DNA from: Opitutaceae bacterium
GTDB lineage: Bacteria; Verrucomicrobiota; Verrucomicrobiia; Opitutales; Opitutaceae
Assembly: GCA_017994935.1 (NCBI GenBank)
Contig: JAGOJU010000022.1
Span: 1 to 52,711 of the forward strand
DNA length: 52,711 nt
Direction: 5' to 3'
Shown here: positions 9,202 to 18,300 of the stretch, in pieces
Position numbering within the stretch: position 1 is the stretch's first letter
Layout of the letters: each line of letters begins with the position of its first letter
Notes under the pieces: generated by a model
What the model saw: the letters and a program-made list of their open reading frames with translations, nothing else
Told to the model about the DNA's origin: nothing
The model's database searches: none
Made by a program: the position numbers and the translations under genes

Positions 9202-9834
9202 TCATCGTTTGCCGCGTCCGACCACTCCGACGAGGACGCCCTGGATCAGCAGGCTCTCGGCGGGAATGAGGTCGCGGTAGCGCGGGTTCTCCGCCCGCAG
9301 GTAGGTGCGCCTGCCCTCACGGACGAGGCGCTTGAGCGTGGAGGCTCCGTCGATCAGTGCAGCGACAATCTGGCCGGGCCGCGCCTCCTCCCTGCGGAGG
9401 AGGGCGATGTCGCCATCGGCAATCTGGGCATCGACCATCGAGTCACCACGGACCTGTAGGGCAAAGAGCCCGCGCGTGGACCTGAGCCGGAAGGTGGCGG
9501 GGTCTATGCGCACCGTTTCATCGGCTTCAGGCGTGTTGTCGGCGGGAAGGCCCGCCGGTATCACACCGTAAACAGGCACGGTGAAAAGATGCCCCTGCAT
9601 TTCCCTGACCTTTGCAGCATAGCTGCGCCCGTCTCCGGTATCGGTGACAAATCCCTTGCGGACCAGCGCCAGGATGTGGCTGCGAGCCGCATTGGAACTG
9701 GCGTAGGAGAACTCCTCGGCGATCTCCCGCAGCGAAGGAGGCCGGCTCTTCTCCGTCTGATGCCGCACCATGAAGGCGAGAATGGCCTCCTGTGTCTCCG
9801 TCAGTTTACTGCTCATATGATCAGTACTGCTCAT
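9202..9834 (-). CDS. lexA: LexA repressor, self-cleaving
   Basis: From ATG 9834 the protein has 210 residues, the normal LexA size; a second ATG at 9816 would give 204. The N-terminal winged helix includes PPSLREIAEEFSYASSNAARSHI. The S24-type peptidase domain has the cleavage site A94-G95 in VIPAGLPAD, the nucleophile S132 in RGDSMVDA and the general base K168 in STLKRL. On DNA damage RecA filaments trigger self-cleavage and derepression. The recognition helix differs from E. coli, fitting a lineage-specific operator. Two tandem palindromes lie over the start region and predict autoregulation. An upstream extension of the frame to 9912 is possible but would bury both operators inside the gene. 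Confidence 0.95.
   Translation of the reverse strand: MSSTDHMSSKLTETQEAILAFMVRHQTEKSRPPSLREIAEEFSYASSNAARSHILALVRKGFVTDTGDGRSYAAKVREMQGHLFTVPVYGVIPAGLPADNTPEADETVRIDPATFRLRSTRGLFALQVRGDSMVDAQIADGDIALLRREEARPGQIVAALIDGASTLKRLVREGRRTYLRAENPRYRDLIPAESLLIQGVLVGVVGRGKR
9808..9825. promoter_or_regulatory. candidate LexA operator 1 (proximal), over the second in-frame ATG of lexA
   Basis: The arms ACTGCTCAT and ATGATCAGT are inverted repeats with one mismatch. The core reads TGCTC-N4-GATCA. It is the imperfect member of a tandem pair; the centres are 18 bases apart, close to two helical turns minus a few bases. The layout suggests cooperative autorepression of the lexA operon. Confidence 0.65.
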
Positions 9835-9845
9835 GTGAGCAGTAC
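9824..9845. promoter_or_regulatory. candidate LexA operator 2 (distal), perfect palindrome over the lexA start
   Basis: Ten-base arms GTACTGCTCA and TGAGCAGTAC are perfectly complementary around a TG spacer. The core TGCTC-N4-GAGCA is one base per half-site away from the TGTTC-N4-GAACA motif that I recall being reported for verrucomicrobial LexA. The position over the first in-frame start codon fits autoregulation of lexA-imuA-imuB-dnaE2. The palindromic structure is directly visible; the protein that binds it is inferred. Confidence 0.75.
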
Positions 9846-9915
9846 CCGTCAAGATGAGAATTCGAGGGAGACGCCGCTCGTTGCAGGGCCTGCCGCAACG
9901 GGCCCCGCCCATTGC

Positions 9916-11382
9916 CTATTTTTTCCCCTTGGGCGGCAGCAGGGCCCGGGGGCGCTGGGCATGACCCGGCTTCGGTTCCGGGATCATTTTCAGGAGAGCC
10001 TCACCCTGCGCCACCAAGGCCTGCTCCGCCGGATCATCGACGCGATTGACGTACTCGCCGGGGTCGGCTGACCAGTTGTAGAATTCACGCCCCTGGGCTC
10101 CATTGTCCCACGTCGTGTAGCGGGAGGCTCCCATGATGACCGAGCGTCCCATGACATCCCTCTTGTGAGCGACGTCGTAGTGAAAAACCAGACTGTAGGC
10201 AGGAGCGTCGGCAGCCCCGCCCTTCTGCCACGACTTCACCAGCGAGCGGCCATCCAATCCCTTTGGCGGCTGCAGGCCGGCCATCGCGACCAGCGTCGGA
10301 TACAGGTCGATCAACTCCACAGGGCTTTTCACCGTCCGACCCGCAGGCACTCCGGGGCCGGCAATGATCAGCGGCACGCGGATCGCGGCATTGAACGCGC
10401 TGAGTTTTGCCCAAAGTCCTCCATGATCACCCAGATGAAAACCGTGATCGCTGAAGAACACCACGATCGTATTCCGCCACAGGTCATGACGATCCAGTTC
10501 ATCCAGCAGGAGTCCCACCTGATGGTCCGTGAACGACACGCAGGCATAGTAGGCCAGGCGGGCACCCGCGGGTGAATCCGGCTGCGCAAACCCGCTGAGT
10601 TCCGTCTGCAATGCGATGGCCGGGATGCCCTTTATCGCCTGTTCGGACGCCCTCTCAAAGTCCTTCTCGCGATACATGTCGAAAAACCGTTTTGGGGCCG
10701 TCCAGGGCAGGTGCGGCTTGTGGAAGCCGGCTGCGAAGAAGAAGGGTGGCGCGTCCGCCTTCCTGTCCGCAAGCAGTCCGCTGATCGTCGATGCGGTGAT
10801 GCCATCGCGGGTTTTGGTTCCGTCGCCGTCCAGCACCGTCCAGGCCGGACGCCCATCCCCCTTGCCATACCGGTCCTTGATCGCCTGCTTTTCCTGAGGA
10901 TCGTCACCATCGCCATCCGCATAGCGGTCCCATGAGGCCGGATCGCTCCCCTGGGCGTTGTGAAAGATCTTTCCCGCGCCGACAGTGAAATACCCCTGCT
11001 GGCGGAAAAACTGGGGCAGCATGACCGCCTCCGGCATGGCCTTGCGTGCGGAGGTGCTGAGCACGTAGACGCCTGTCGATTCCGGACGGCGGCCGCTGAG
11101 GAAGGAGACACGGCTGGGGTTGCAGAGCGGATACTGGCAGGATGCCTGGTCGAAACGCACGCCTCGCGCCGCAAGCCGGTCGATGTTGGGCGTCTTTGCG
11201 AGCGGATCACCGTAACAGCCGAGCGCGGTATTGAGATCGTCAACGACAATGAAGAGCACATTCCGTGGCGGAGCAGCGGCCGCCGCAATGATGCTTGTGC
11301 CCATGGCGGCGAGCACGACAAGCATGAGGCGGAGGTGCAGGGACAATCCATCGCGGCGGGGACACGGATTTTTGCGCATCAT
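9916..11382 (-). CDS. secreted sulfatase, Cys-type (formylglycine), iduronate-2-sulfatase-like
   Basis: From the ATG at 11382 the protein has 488 residues, beginning MMRKNPCPRR with a hydrophobic signal segment (LMLVVLAAMGTSIIAAAAA). A longer frame upstream overlaps the lpd gene and is not used. The alkaline-phosphatase-fold sulfatase signature is complete: metal-binding FIVVDDLN, then C87-N-P-S-R, where C87 is oxidised to formylglycine, followed by SFLSGRRPESTGVY. Later blocks include FFAAGFHKPHLPW and FFSDHGFHLGDHG. The order of motifs matches iduronate-2-sulfatase-like family members that act on sulfated polysaccharides. No sulfatase-maturing enzyme is in the window, so it must be encoded elsewhere. 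The gene ends 81 bases before lexA. Confidence 0.92.
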   Translation of the reverse strand: MMRKNPCPRRDGLSLHLRLMLVVLAAMGTSIIAAAAAPPRNVLFIVVDDLNTALGCYGDPLAKTPNIDRLAARGVRFDQASCQYPLCNPSRVSFLSGRRPESTGVYVLSTSARKAMPEAVMLPQFFRQQGYFTVGAGKIFHNAQGSDPASWDRYADGDGDDPQEKQAIKDRYGKGDGRPAWTVLDGDGTKTRDGITASTISGLLADRKADAPPFFFAAGFHKPHLPWTAPKRFFDMYREKDFERASEQAIKGIPAIALQTELSGFAQPDSPAGARLAYYACVSFTDHQVGLLLDELDRHDLWRNTIVVFFSDHGFHLGDHGGLWAKLSAFNAAIRVPLIIAGPGVPAGRTVKSPVELIDLYPTLVAMAGLQPPKGLDGRSLVKSWQKGGAADAPAYSLVFHYDVAHKRDVMGRSVIMGASRYTTWDNGAQGREFYNWSADPGEYVNRVDDPAEQALVAQGEALLKMIPEPKPGHAQRPRALLPPKGKK

Positions 11383-11509
11383 GGCCCACGAATAGACAGA
11401 ACCCCACCGGCTTGCGAGAGCCTTTTCTCGACCCGCGGGCCCGCCCTGCATGCCTGTGCGTCCCGCCGGCACAGTACGCACAGCTGGGATCTGTGGAGGA
11501 ACGCCTCCG

Positions 11510-12907
11510 TCAGATATGGATCGCCTCGCCTGTCGTTGCGGCTGCCGCTTCCATGATCGCTTCGCTGAGCGTCGGATGCGCGTGGATCGTGTGGTGGATG
11601 TCCTCAATGGACGCCTCGAGGTCCATCGCGAGTCCATATTCGGCGATGAGTTCGGTGGCCTCGCTGCCGAGGATGTGGGCGCCATAGATCTCGCCGGTCT
11701 TCGCGTCGCTGATGACCTTGACGAAGCCTTCGCTTTCCGCGGAGGCAACGGCCTTGCCCGAGGCGGTGAACGGGAATTTCCCGATCTTGTAGTCGAGTTT
11801 CTTCTCCTTTGCGGCCTTTTCGGTGAGTCCGGTGCTGGCGACCTGCGGCTGGCAGTAGGTGCAGCCGGGAAAGTTCTTCACGCGTTTCGGCTTGCCGTGG
11901 CCGAACATGCCGTTGACCGCATTGACAGCTTCAAATGTGGCGACGTGGGCTAGCCAAGGCGGTCCGATGATGTCGCCCGCGCCGTAAATGCCCTTCACGC
12001 TGGTCTGGTAGTCGTCGCCGACCTTCAGGTAGTTGCGATCCAGTTCGAGCTTCACATTTGGCGCAAGCACACCGTCGAGATTGGGAACCACGCCAATTGC
12101 GGACAGCAGCGCGGTTGCCTCCAGTTCCTCGGACTTGCCTCCCTGGGTGACTGTCACCTTCACGGCGTTGTCCGAGATGCGGTAGTTGTCGCAGGTCGCG
12201 TCCAGCCGGAAAACGATCCCCTGCTTCTCGAGCGAACGCTGGAGCGCCTTCGAAACTTCCTCGTCTTCCACGGGTAGGACCTGGGGCAGCATTTCCACAA
12301 CGGTGACCTTGGTGCCGAAGGAATTGTAGAAATAGGCGAACTCGATCCCGATCGCTCCGGCGCCCACGATGATCACCGACTTCGGAAGTGTCGTGGAGGC
12401 GAGCGCCTCGCGCGAAGTGAGCACATTCCGGGCATTGTAGTCGATGCCGGGAATCCGGCGCATGCGGCATCCGGTGGCGATGAGGATGTTCTTTGCCTTG
12501 AGGAATTTTCCCTTCTGCTCGCCTTCGATGAGCGACACCATGCCGGGGGCGCTGACCTGCGCCTTGCCGACGATGTAGTCGACCTTGTTCTTGCGGAAGA
12601 GGAATTCGACACCCTTCGCCATTTGCGCCGACACCGTCCGCGAACGTTCCATGACCTTGGCAAAATCAAACGAGACCTCCTTTGCGCTGAGGCCGTAGGT
12701 CTCGGGCTTCTTCATTTTCTGATACAACTCGGCGCTCTTGAGCAGGGCCTTGGTGGGAATGCAGCCCCAGTTGAGGCACGTTCCGCCCGCGCGTTCGAGT
12801 TCGATGCAGGCGACTTTCTTCCCAAGCTGGCCGGCGCGAATTGCCCCCGCATAGCCTGCAGGCCCGCCACCGATCACAATAAGGTCGTATTCCGTAGTTT
12901 CAGCCAT
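11510..12907 (-). CDS. lpdA: dihydrolipoyl dehydrogenase (E3)
   Basis: The 465-residue flavoprotein starts with an FAD-binding Rossmann motif IVIGGGPAGYAGA and has the redox-active disulfide C44-LNWG-C49 followed by IPTKALL. The NAD-binding motif appears as IIVGAGAIGIEFAYFY, and the C-terminal dimer interface has the catalytic HxxxxE in HAHPTLSEAIMEA. It reoxidises lipoyl groups of 2-oxo acid dehydrogenase complexes or the glycine cleavage system. No E1/E2 genes are adjacent, so the complex it serves is not shown. The upstream sequence has GGAGAAGG about eight bases before the ATG, one of the few clear ribosome binding sites in the window. Confidence 0.95.
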   Translation of the reverse strand: MAETTEYDLIVIGGGPAGYAGAIRAGQLGKKVACIELERAGGTCLNWGCIPTKALLKSAELYQKMKKPETYGLSAKEVSFDFAKVMERSRTVSAQMAKGVEFLFRKNKVDYIVGKAQVSAPGMVSLIEGEQKGKFLKAKNILIATGCRMRRIPGIDYNARNVLTSREALASTTLPKSVIIVGAGAIGIEFAYFYNSFGTKVTVVEMLPQVLPVEDEEVSKALQRSLEKQGIVFRLDATCDNYRISDNAVKVTVTQGGKSEELEATALLSAIGVVPNLDGVLAPNVKLELDRNYLKVGDDYQTSVKGIYGAGDIIGPPWLAHVATFEAVNAVNGMFGHGKPKRVKNFPGCTYCQPQVASTGLTEKAAKEKKLDYKIGKFPFTASGKAVASAESEGFVKVISDAKTGEIYGAHILGSEATELIAEYGLAMDLEASIEDIHHTIHAHPTLSEAIMEAAAATTGEAIHI

Positions 12908-12953
12908 GCTGACACCTTCTCCCCCGGGGGGAAACCCGGCAAGTTGAAACTGG

Positions 12954-13379
12954 TCAGACGTCTATGACATCCGAATCCGCCGCCTTGCGCGAGCGACCGG
13001 GGTTTTGTCCCCGCGGCGGACGCGGTCCGCGGCCCTGCGAAAACAGCGCCGCGATCAGATGGGTCAGGCTGACAATCACCGCTCCACCCAGGGCCGACCA
13101 GAAGCCGGCCACATGAAAACCATTGATGATACGGCCGACAAAGAGGAATAACAACGCGTTGATCAGGAGCACCCCGAACCCCATCGTCATCATGATGAAC
13201 GGCAGCGTGAACAGCACCAGCAAGGGCTTTATCAGCGTATTGAGCAGACTCAGCAACACCACCACCGCGATCAGGGTTCGGTTTGTGTCGTAGTCGATTC
13301 CCGGCACAATCTCGGCAGACAGCACGACTCCCAATGCCAGCACGGCCCAGCGAAACAGCAGCGAAATCAAAGGATGCAT
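12954..13379 (-). CDS. small four-helix membrane protein, phage holin family 4 / YvlD type
   Basis: The 141-residue product has four hydrophobic segments (around residues 5-25, 33-58, 62-85 and 89-112) with the family blocks SLLNTLIKPLL and TLPFIMMTMGFGVLLINALLF in two parts. This is the PF04020 family, widely labelled 'phage holin family protein' although most members are chromosomal and no phage is nearby. The C-terminal tail is basic and disordered (GRGPRPPRGQNPGRSRK). Function is unknown; a role in envelope stress or the inner membrane has been suggested for relatives. It sits 46 bases upstream of lpdA on the same strand and diverges from the glycosyltransferase gene. Confidence 0.85.
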   Translation of the reverse strand: MHPLISLLFRWAVLALGVVLSAEIVPGIDYDTNRTLIAVVVLLSLLNTLIKPLLVLFTLPFIMMTMGFGVLLINALLFLFVGRIINGFHVAGFWSALGGAVIVSLTHLIAALFSQGRGPRPPRGQNPGRSRKAADSDVIDV

Positions 13380-13420
13380 CGTCAGCGGGCAACGATGTTT
13401 CGGGAGCGTCGGGGCGTCGA

Positions 13421-14515
13421 TTGAAAATCCTGATCCTCCAGGATTTTCTCAGGAATGGCGGAACTGAGCGTCAGAGCTGCCTTCTGGCCAACGCGTTCTC
13501 AGAGGCGGGTCATGCGGTGGCGCTCCTGACCTTCCGCCCGGGTGGCGCACTGGAGGCGATGCCCTCCCCTCGGGTCGAACGGCTTGTGCTGCAGTCGCGG
13601 GACCGCGGATGGGACTGGTTTGCCCCCCGACTGACACGTACGGCTCAAACCTGCGGGCCGGACGTGATCCTGTGTATGGGGCGCATGGCCAATTGCTACG
13701 GAGAACGCCTCGCAGTCGCAATCCCTGAGGCGCGGGTCATTGCAACCGTGCGAACGGGGAAACCCCTGCCCTGGCTTTTCCGCCGGTCCCTGCGGCGCGC
13801 TGCCCATGTCGTCGCCAACAGCGAGGAGTCGCGCCGGATCCTCGTATCCGTGCACGGCATCGCGGAGGTGCGGACAAGTGTGATCCACAACGCACTCGTC
13901 TTTCCGCCTGAAACAACCGAGGCGCCGGCGACGGGAGCGACCGGGCATGCGCCACGGCTGCGGGTTGATCCCGGCGAGAATGGCTTCGTGATGCTTTGTG
14001 TGGGCATGTTTCGCCCCGAGAAGAATCAAAGGGAGCTGATTGAGATGGCAAACCTGCTCCCGCGCGAGGTTTCATGGCAGCTCTGGTTCGCCGGCGAAGG
14101 CGCAACGCGCGTCGAGTGTGAGCAGTTCGTGGAGCGGCTGGGCCTTTCCGAGCGCATCCGTTTTTTCGGGTTTCAGGAGAATCCCTCCGACCTGTATCGC
14201 GCCGCTGACCTTGCCGTGCTTGCCTCGACGAGTGAATCGCTTTCGAATTTTCTTATCGAAGCGCATGCGCATGGCCTGCCGTCGGTTTCGTACGAGGTCA
14301 CAGGCGTGTACGAGTGCGGTGGAATCGTGGTGCCGCGCGGCGATCGCAAAGGCTTCCTCGCGCAGGTGAGGCGTTTCATTGCGGATCGTCCGGCGTTGGA
14401 GGCGGAATCACGCCGCGTTGCAACCCACGCATTGGAGCACTTTTCTCCGCAGCGCCAGACCGCCGCCTACCTTGATCTGTTTGCACGCCTGTGCCTCCCC
14501 GCTCCCTCCCCATGA
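13421..14515 (+). CDS. glycosyltransferase family 4 / family 1 (GT-B fold)
   Basis: From a TTG at 13421 the protein has 364 residues and begins with KILILQDFLRNGGTERQ, the usual N-terminal strand and glycine-rich loop of GT4 enzymes. An ATG at 13334 would add 29 residues that look unstructured and would overlap the divergent gene. The C-terminal domain shows LCVGMFRPEKNQRELIEM, FAGEGATRVECEQF, IRFFGFQENPSDLYRAADL and the nucleotide-sugar-binding region SESLSNFLIEAHAHGLPSV, where the E of the EX7E motif is expected. It transfers a sugar from an activated donor, probably in surface polysaccharide or glycolipid synthesis; acceptor unknown. Its stop overlaps the start of the DeoR gene by four bases. 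Confidence 0.85.
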   Translation: MKILILQDFLRNGGTERQSCLLANAFSEAGHAVALLTFRPGGALEAMPSPRVERLVLQSRDRGWDWFAPRLTRTAQTCGPDVILCMGRMANCYGERLAVAIPEARVIATVRTGKPLPWLFRRSLRRAAHVVANSEESRRILVSVHGIAEVRTSVIHNALVFPPETTEAPATGATGHAPRLRVDPGENGFVMLCVGMFRPEKNQRELIEMANLLPREVSWQLWFAGEGATRVECEQFVERLGLSERIRFFGFQENPSDLYRAADLAVLASTSESLSNFLIEAHAHGLPSVSYEVTGVYECGGIVVPRGDRKGFLAQVRRFIADRPALEAESRRVATHALEHFSPQRQTAAYLDLFARLCLPAPSP

Positions 14516-15297
14516 CCAACAAGCAGCGCCTGGACCTGATCGAAAAACACATCCGCGAACACCGCTACGCGGATCTCCATACGCTTGCGCGCCGGTTTTC
14601 GATTTCGCTTTCCACGGTGCGCCGTGCCCTGGACGAACTGGAGGAAAAGGGATTGCTGCGCCGGCACCACGGCGGGGCCTCGCTCGTCGAGACCGACGAG
14701 ATCGCGCGGGAATACGATTTCATCGCGCGGGACGAGCGCATGGCTGCGGAGAAGTTTGCGATCGCCTCGGCGATCGCTGAGCGCGTGCAACCGGGGATGA
14801 CGGTCATCCTCGATGGCGGCACCTCCACCTACGCCGTCGCCCGCCTGCTGACCGGCAAGCGCCTTCAGGTCATTACCAATTCGCTGCCGATCGCCGGATT
14901 GTTCGGCGACGTCGGAACCGTGGAAACCATTGTCACCGGTGGCATCGTCTACAGTCGCCTCGGAGTATTGGTCGGCCCTCTTTGCGAACAGTCGCTGGAG
15001 CAGATTCACGCCGACCTGGCGATCCTCGGTGGCGCCGGAATCACCGAGGCCGGTGTCTGGAACCACAACGCGCACATTGTCGCCGCCCAGCGTCGCATGA
15101 TCGCCGCTGCCGAACACAGCATCTTCGCCTTGGATCACACCAAGTTCGGGCGCAAGGCGCTGGCGCTGACCGCCGCATTTGATCGGCGTTTCTCCGTCGT
15201 GACCGATGCGCGGCCCGGGACGGGGATTGTCAAGGCCATCGAGTCCGCTGGCGCGACCCTGACCCTTACGGCAGCACGCAACCGCGGCCCGTCCTGA
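14512..15297 (+). CDS. DeoR-family transcriptional regulator
   Basis: The 261-residue protein starts at ATG 14512, overlapping the glycosyltransferase stop in an ATGA arrangement. The N-terminal helix-turn-helix is seen in HTLARRFSISLSTVRRALDELEEKG followed by LLRRHHGGASLV, the conserved DeoR block. The C-terminal DeoRC sugar-phosphate sensing domain contains GMTVILDGGTSTYAVARLL and QVITNSLPIAGLF. The family usually represses sugar catabolic operons and is released by a phosphorylated sugar. Pairing with a glycosyltransferase by overlap is unusual for a DeoR regulator, and the target is not evident here. Confidence 0.9.
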   Translation: MTNKQRLDLIEKHIREHRYADLHTLARRFSISLSTVRRALDELEEKGLLRRHHGGASLVETDEIAREYDFIARDERMAAEKFAIASAIAERVQPGMTVILDGGTSTYAVARLLTGKRLQVITNSLPIAGLFGDVGTVETIVTGGIVYSRLGVLVGPLCEQSLEQIHADLAILGGAGITEAGVWNHNAHIVAAQRRMIAAAEHSIFALDHTKFGRKALALTAAFDRRFSVVTDARPGTGIVKAIESAGATLTLTAARNRGPS

Positions 15298-15376
15298 GCG
15301 GTCATTCGCACCCCGCCCTGCTCGCGGGACGCATGCGGGCAGTTGTGTTTTCTCCCGGCATCGCCTTCGTGATCTT

Positions 15377-18300
15377 GTGGATCCCATTTCCTCCGCAGAG
15401 CATTCTGTTTCGACCCGGCCCGCCTCCTCCCGTCCCGAGTGCATCCGCCTCCGTGGAGTGCGCCAGAACAATCTGAAGGGTTTCGACCTGGACCTGCCGC
15501 TTGGAAAATACGTGGTGGTCACGGGGCTGAGCGGTGCGGGCAAGTCCTCCCTGGTTTTTGACACCCTGCATGCCGAAGGGCAGCGCCGTTACGTGGAGAC
15601 GTTCAGCGCGTACACCCGGCAGTTCCTTGATCTTCTCGACAAGCCCAAGGTCGATGCGATCGAGAACGTGCGCCCGTCCATCGCGATCGAGCAGACGAAC
15701 ACCGTCAAGACCTCGCGTTCCACCGTCGGGACGATGACGGAATTGACGGACTACTTCAAGGTGTGGTTCAGCCATGTGGCGGAATGCTTCGATCCGGTCA
15801 GCGGCGAAAAGGTGGAGGACGACACTCCGCAATCGGTCTGGGAAAAGACCGCGGCTGCCCGGCACGGAAGGACATTGCTCGTCGGTTTTGCCGTCCGCAG
15901 GCCGTCCAATCTGACTTGGAAAGAGATCCTCACCAACCTCAAAGGCCAGGCCTACGTACGGGTTCTGATCGACGAATCCACATCCTCCTCCCCCGCGAAC
16001 CGCTCGGTCCGCCGCATCGAGGACCTGCTCGACGATCCGGCGCCGCTCAAAAGGATGGAGACGCTGGTCACCCTCCAGGACCGTCTCCTCATTGCGGATG
16101 ACAACAGGGTCCGTTTTCTTGAGGCCGCGGAGACGGCGATGCATTTCGGGCAGGGGCAGGTCCACCTGTTCGATGCCGAAACACTGGCGGAGGCGGGCCG
16201 CTTTTCGCGGGGACTGCATTCGCCGTCGACCGGCCGCACTTTCCGCGCTGCGTCACCGGCACTGTTTTCCTTCAACTCCCCGCTTGGCGCATGTCCGCAG
16301 TGCCGCGGTTTCGGGCGAATCATAGAGATCGATTACCGCCTGGCCATTCCCGACGGCAGTCTCTCCATCGATGAGGGCGCCATCAAGTGCTGGGAAGGGG
16401 AAGTCTATGGTGCCTCCAAGGAAGACCTGGTGGGCGTCGCCCGGAAGAGGAAGATCCCCACCGATGTGCCGTTTTCTCAACTGACCGAGGCGCAGCGGCG
16501 CTTCGTCATCGACGGGGAGGAGGGCTACGGCGAAAACGGCAGGGAATGGCCCAAGGCGTGGTACGGCGTGAAGGGATTCTTCCGCTGGCTCGAGAAGAAT
16601 ACCTACAAGATGCATGTGCGCGTGTTTCTCTCCCGCTACCGTGCCTACAATCCCTGTCCGGCATGCGGAGGCACCCGTCTGCAACCTGAATCGCTGTGCT
16701 GGAAATGGCGGGGACTCACACTGCCGGAACTGTATGCCCTGCCTGTGAACGAACTCCACGCGCGGCTGCAGTCGGCCGCGCAGGCTGGCGGCGTGAACGG
16801 CAGCGCGCACAGCGCAGCCATCGCCTACGAATCCATTCTCACACGGTTGCGCTACCTCGCCGAGGTTGGCCTTGGCTATCTCACGCTCGATCGTCCTTCG
16901 AAGACCCTTTCGGGCGGCGAGGTGCAGCGTGTGAACCTGACGTCGTGTCTGGGAACGTCCCTCGTGGACACCCTGTTTGTCCTCGACGAGCCGAGCGTGG
17001 GGCTGCACCCGCGGGACATCAACCGTCTGATTTCGATTGTCCGCTCCCTGACCGACGCGGGCAACACCGTCGTCGTCGTCGAGCACGACGAGTCCATGAT
17101 CCGTGCGGCGGATCATGTGATCGAGATCGGCCCTGAACCTGGCAGGCGCGGCGGCAGCATCGTTTTCCAGGGGTCTCTCGAAGCCCTTCTCCTGTCGCCC
17201 GCCAGTCTGACTGGCGCCTACCTTGCGGGGCGGCGGCAGGTAAGTCTGCCCGCACGGCGCCGTCCTGTCTCCCCAGGCCATCCGCACCTGCGCTTGAGCC
17301 GTGTGAGCAAGCACAACCTCAACGCCGTGGATGTCGATATCCCGCTCCAGCGCCTTGTCTGCCTGAGCGGCGTTTCAGGTTCGGGCAAGTCCACCCTGAT
17401 GGATCATGCCATCCATCAGGGCCTGCTCAACCGCTCGCATCAGTTGACGGAGGATCCTGCGCAGATTGGCGACATCACCTGTGACCTGGAGTTCTCCGAG
17501 GTGGTTCTCGTTGATCAATCCCCCCTGTCGCGCACGCCGCGATCGAACCCGGCGCTTTATACTGAAGCCTGGGAGTTGATCCGCGAACGTTTCGCCCAGG
17601 TGCCCGCAGCGCGGGAGCGCGGTTTCTCCTCCTCGAGTTTCTCCTTCAACAGCGGGGACGGGCGCTGCGATCACTGCCAGGGGCTGGGGTACGAGCGCGT
17701 CGAGATGCAGTTCCTTTCGGACGTCTTTGTGCCCTGCCCGATCTGTGAAGGCAAACGCTTCAAACCCGAAGTGCTCGCCATCGAGTGGAACGGCAGGTCG
17801 GTCGCCGATCTCCTGGCGACCACCGTCGCGGAGGCCCTGCCGCTGTTCCGGGACGAGCCGGAAATCAAGCGCCGGCTCTCCGCCCTGGCGGACGTGGGAC
17901 TCGACTACCTCACGCTGGGGCAGCCGATCAACACCCTCAGCGGCGGCGAGGCCCAGCGACTCAAACTCGTGCGCTACCTGGGCGTGTTCGCATCGGACAC
18001 TCCCTCACATGCCCTTCTCCTCCTCGACGAACCTACCACCGGCCTGCATCGCCACGATGTCGTTCGCCTTCTGGGTGTGCTGCAGGCGCTGGTCGATCGA
18101 GGTCACAGCGTCGTGGTGATCGAACACAATCTCGATGTGCTCAAGTCGGCGGACTGGATCATCGAGATCGGCCCCGACGCCGGCGCGCTCGGCGGCCGCA
18201 TCGTGGCGGCGGGCACCCCCGAAGCGGCTGCGCGGGCGCAGACCGCCACCGCGCCATTCCTAACGGAGGCTCTGAAAGGCAATGAGGGACACGGCAGCCC

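Noticed and set aside
12921..12930. CCCCCGGGGG palindrome between lpdA and the membrane protein gene
   Set aside because: No loop is possible without breaking the stem and no T-tract follows; it is part of the purine-rich leader of lpdA on the minus strand.
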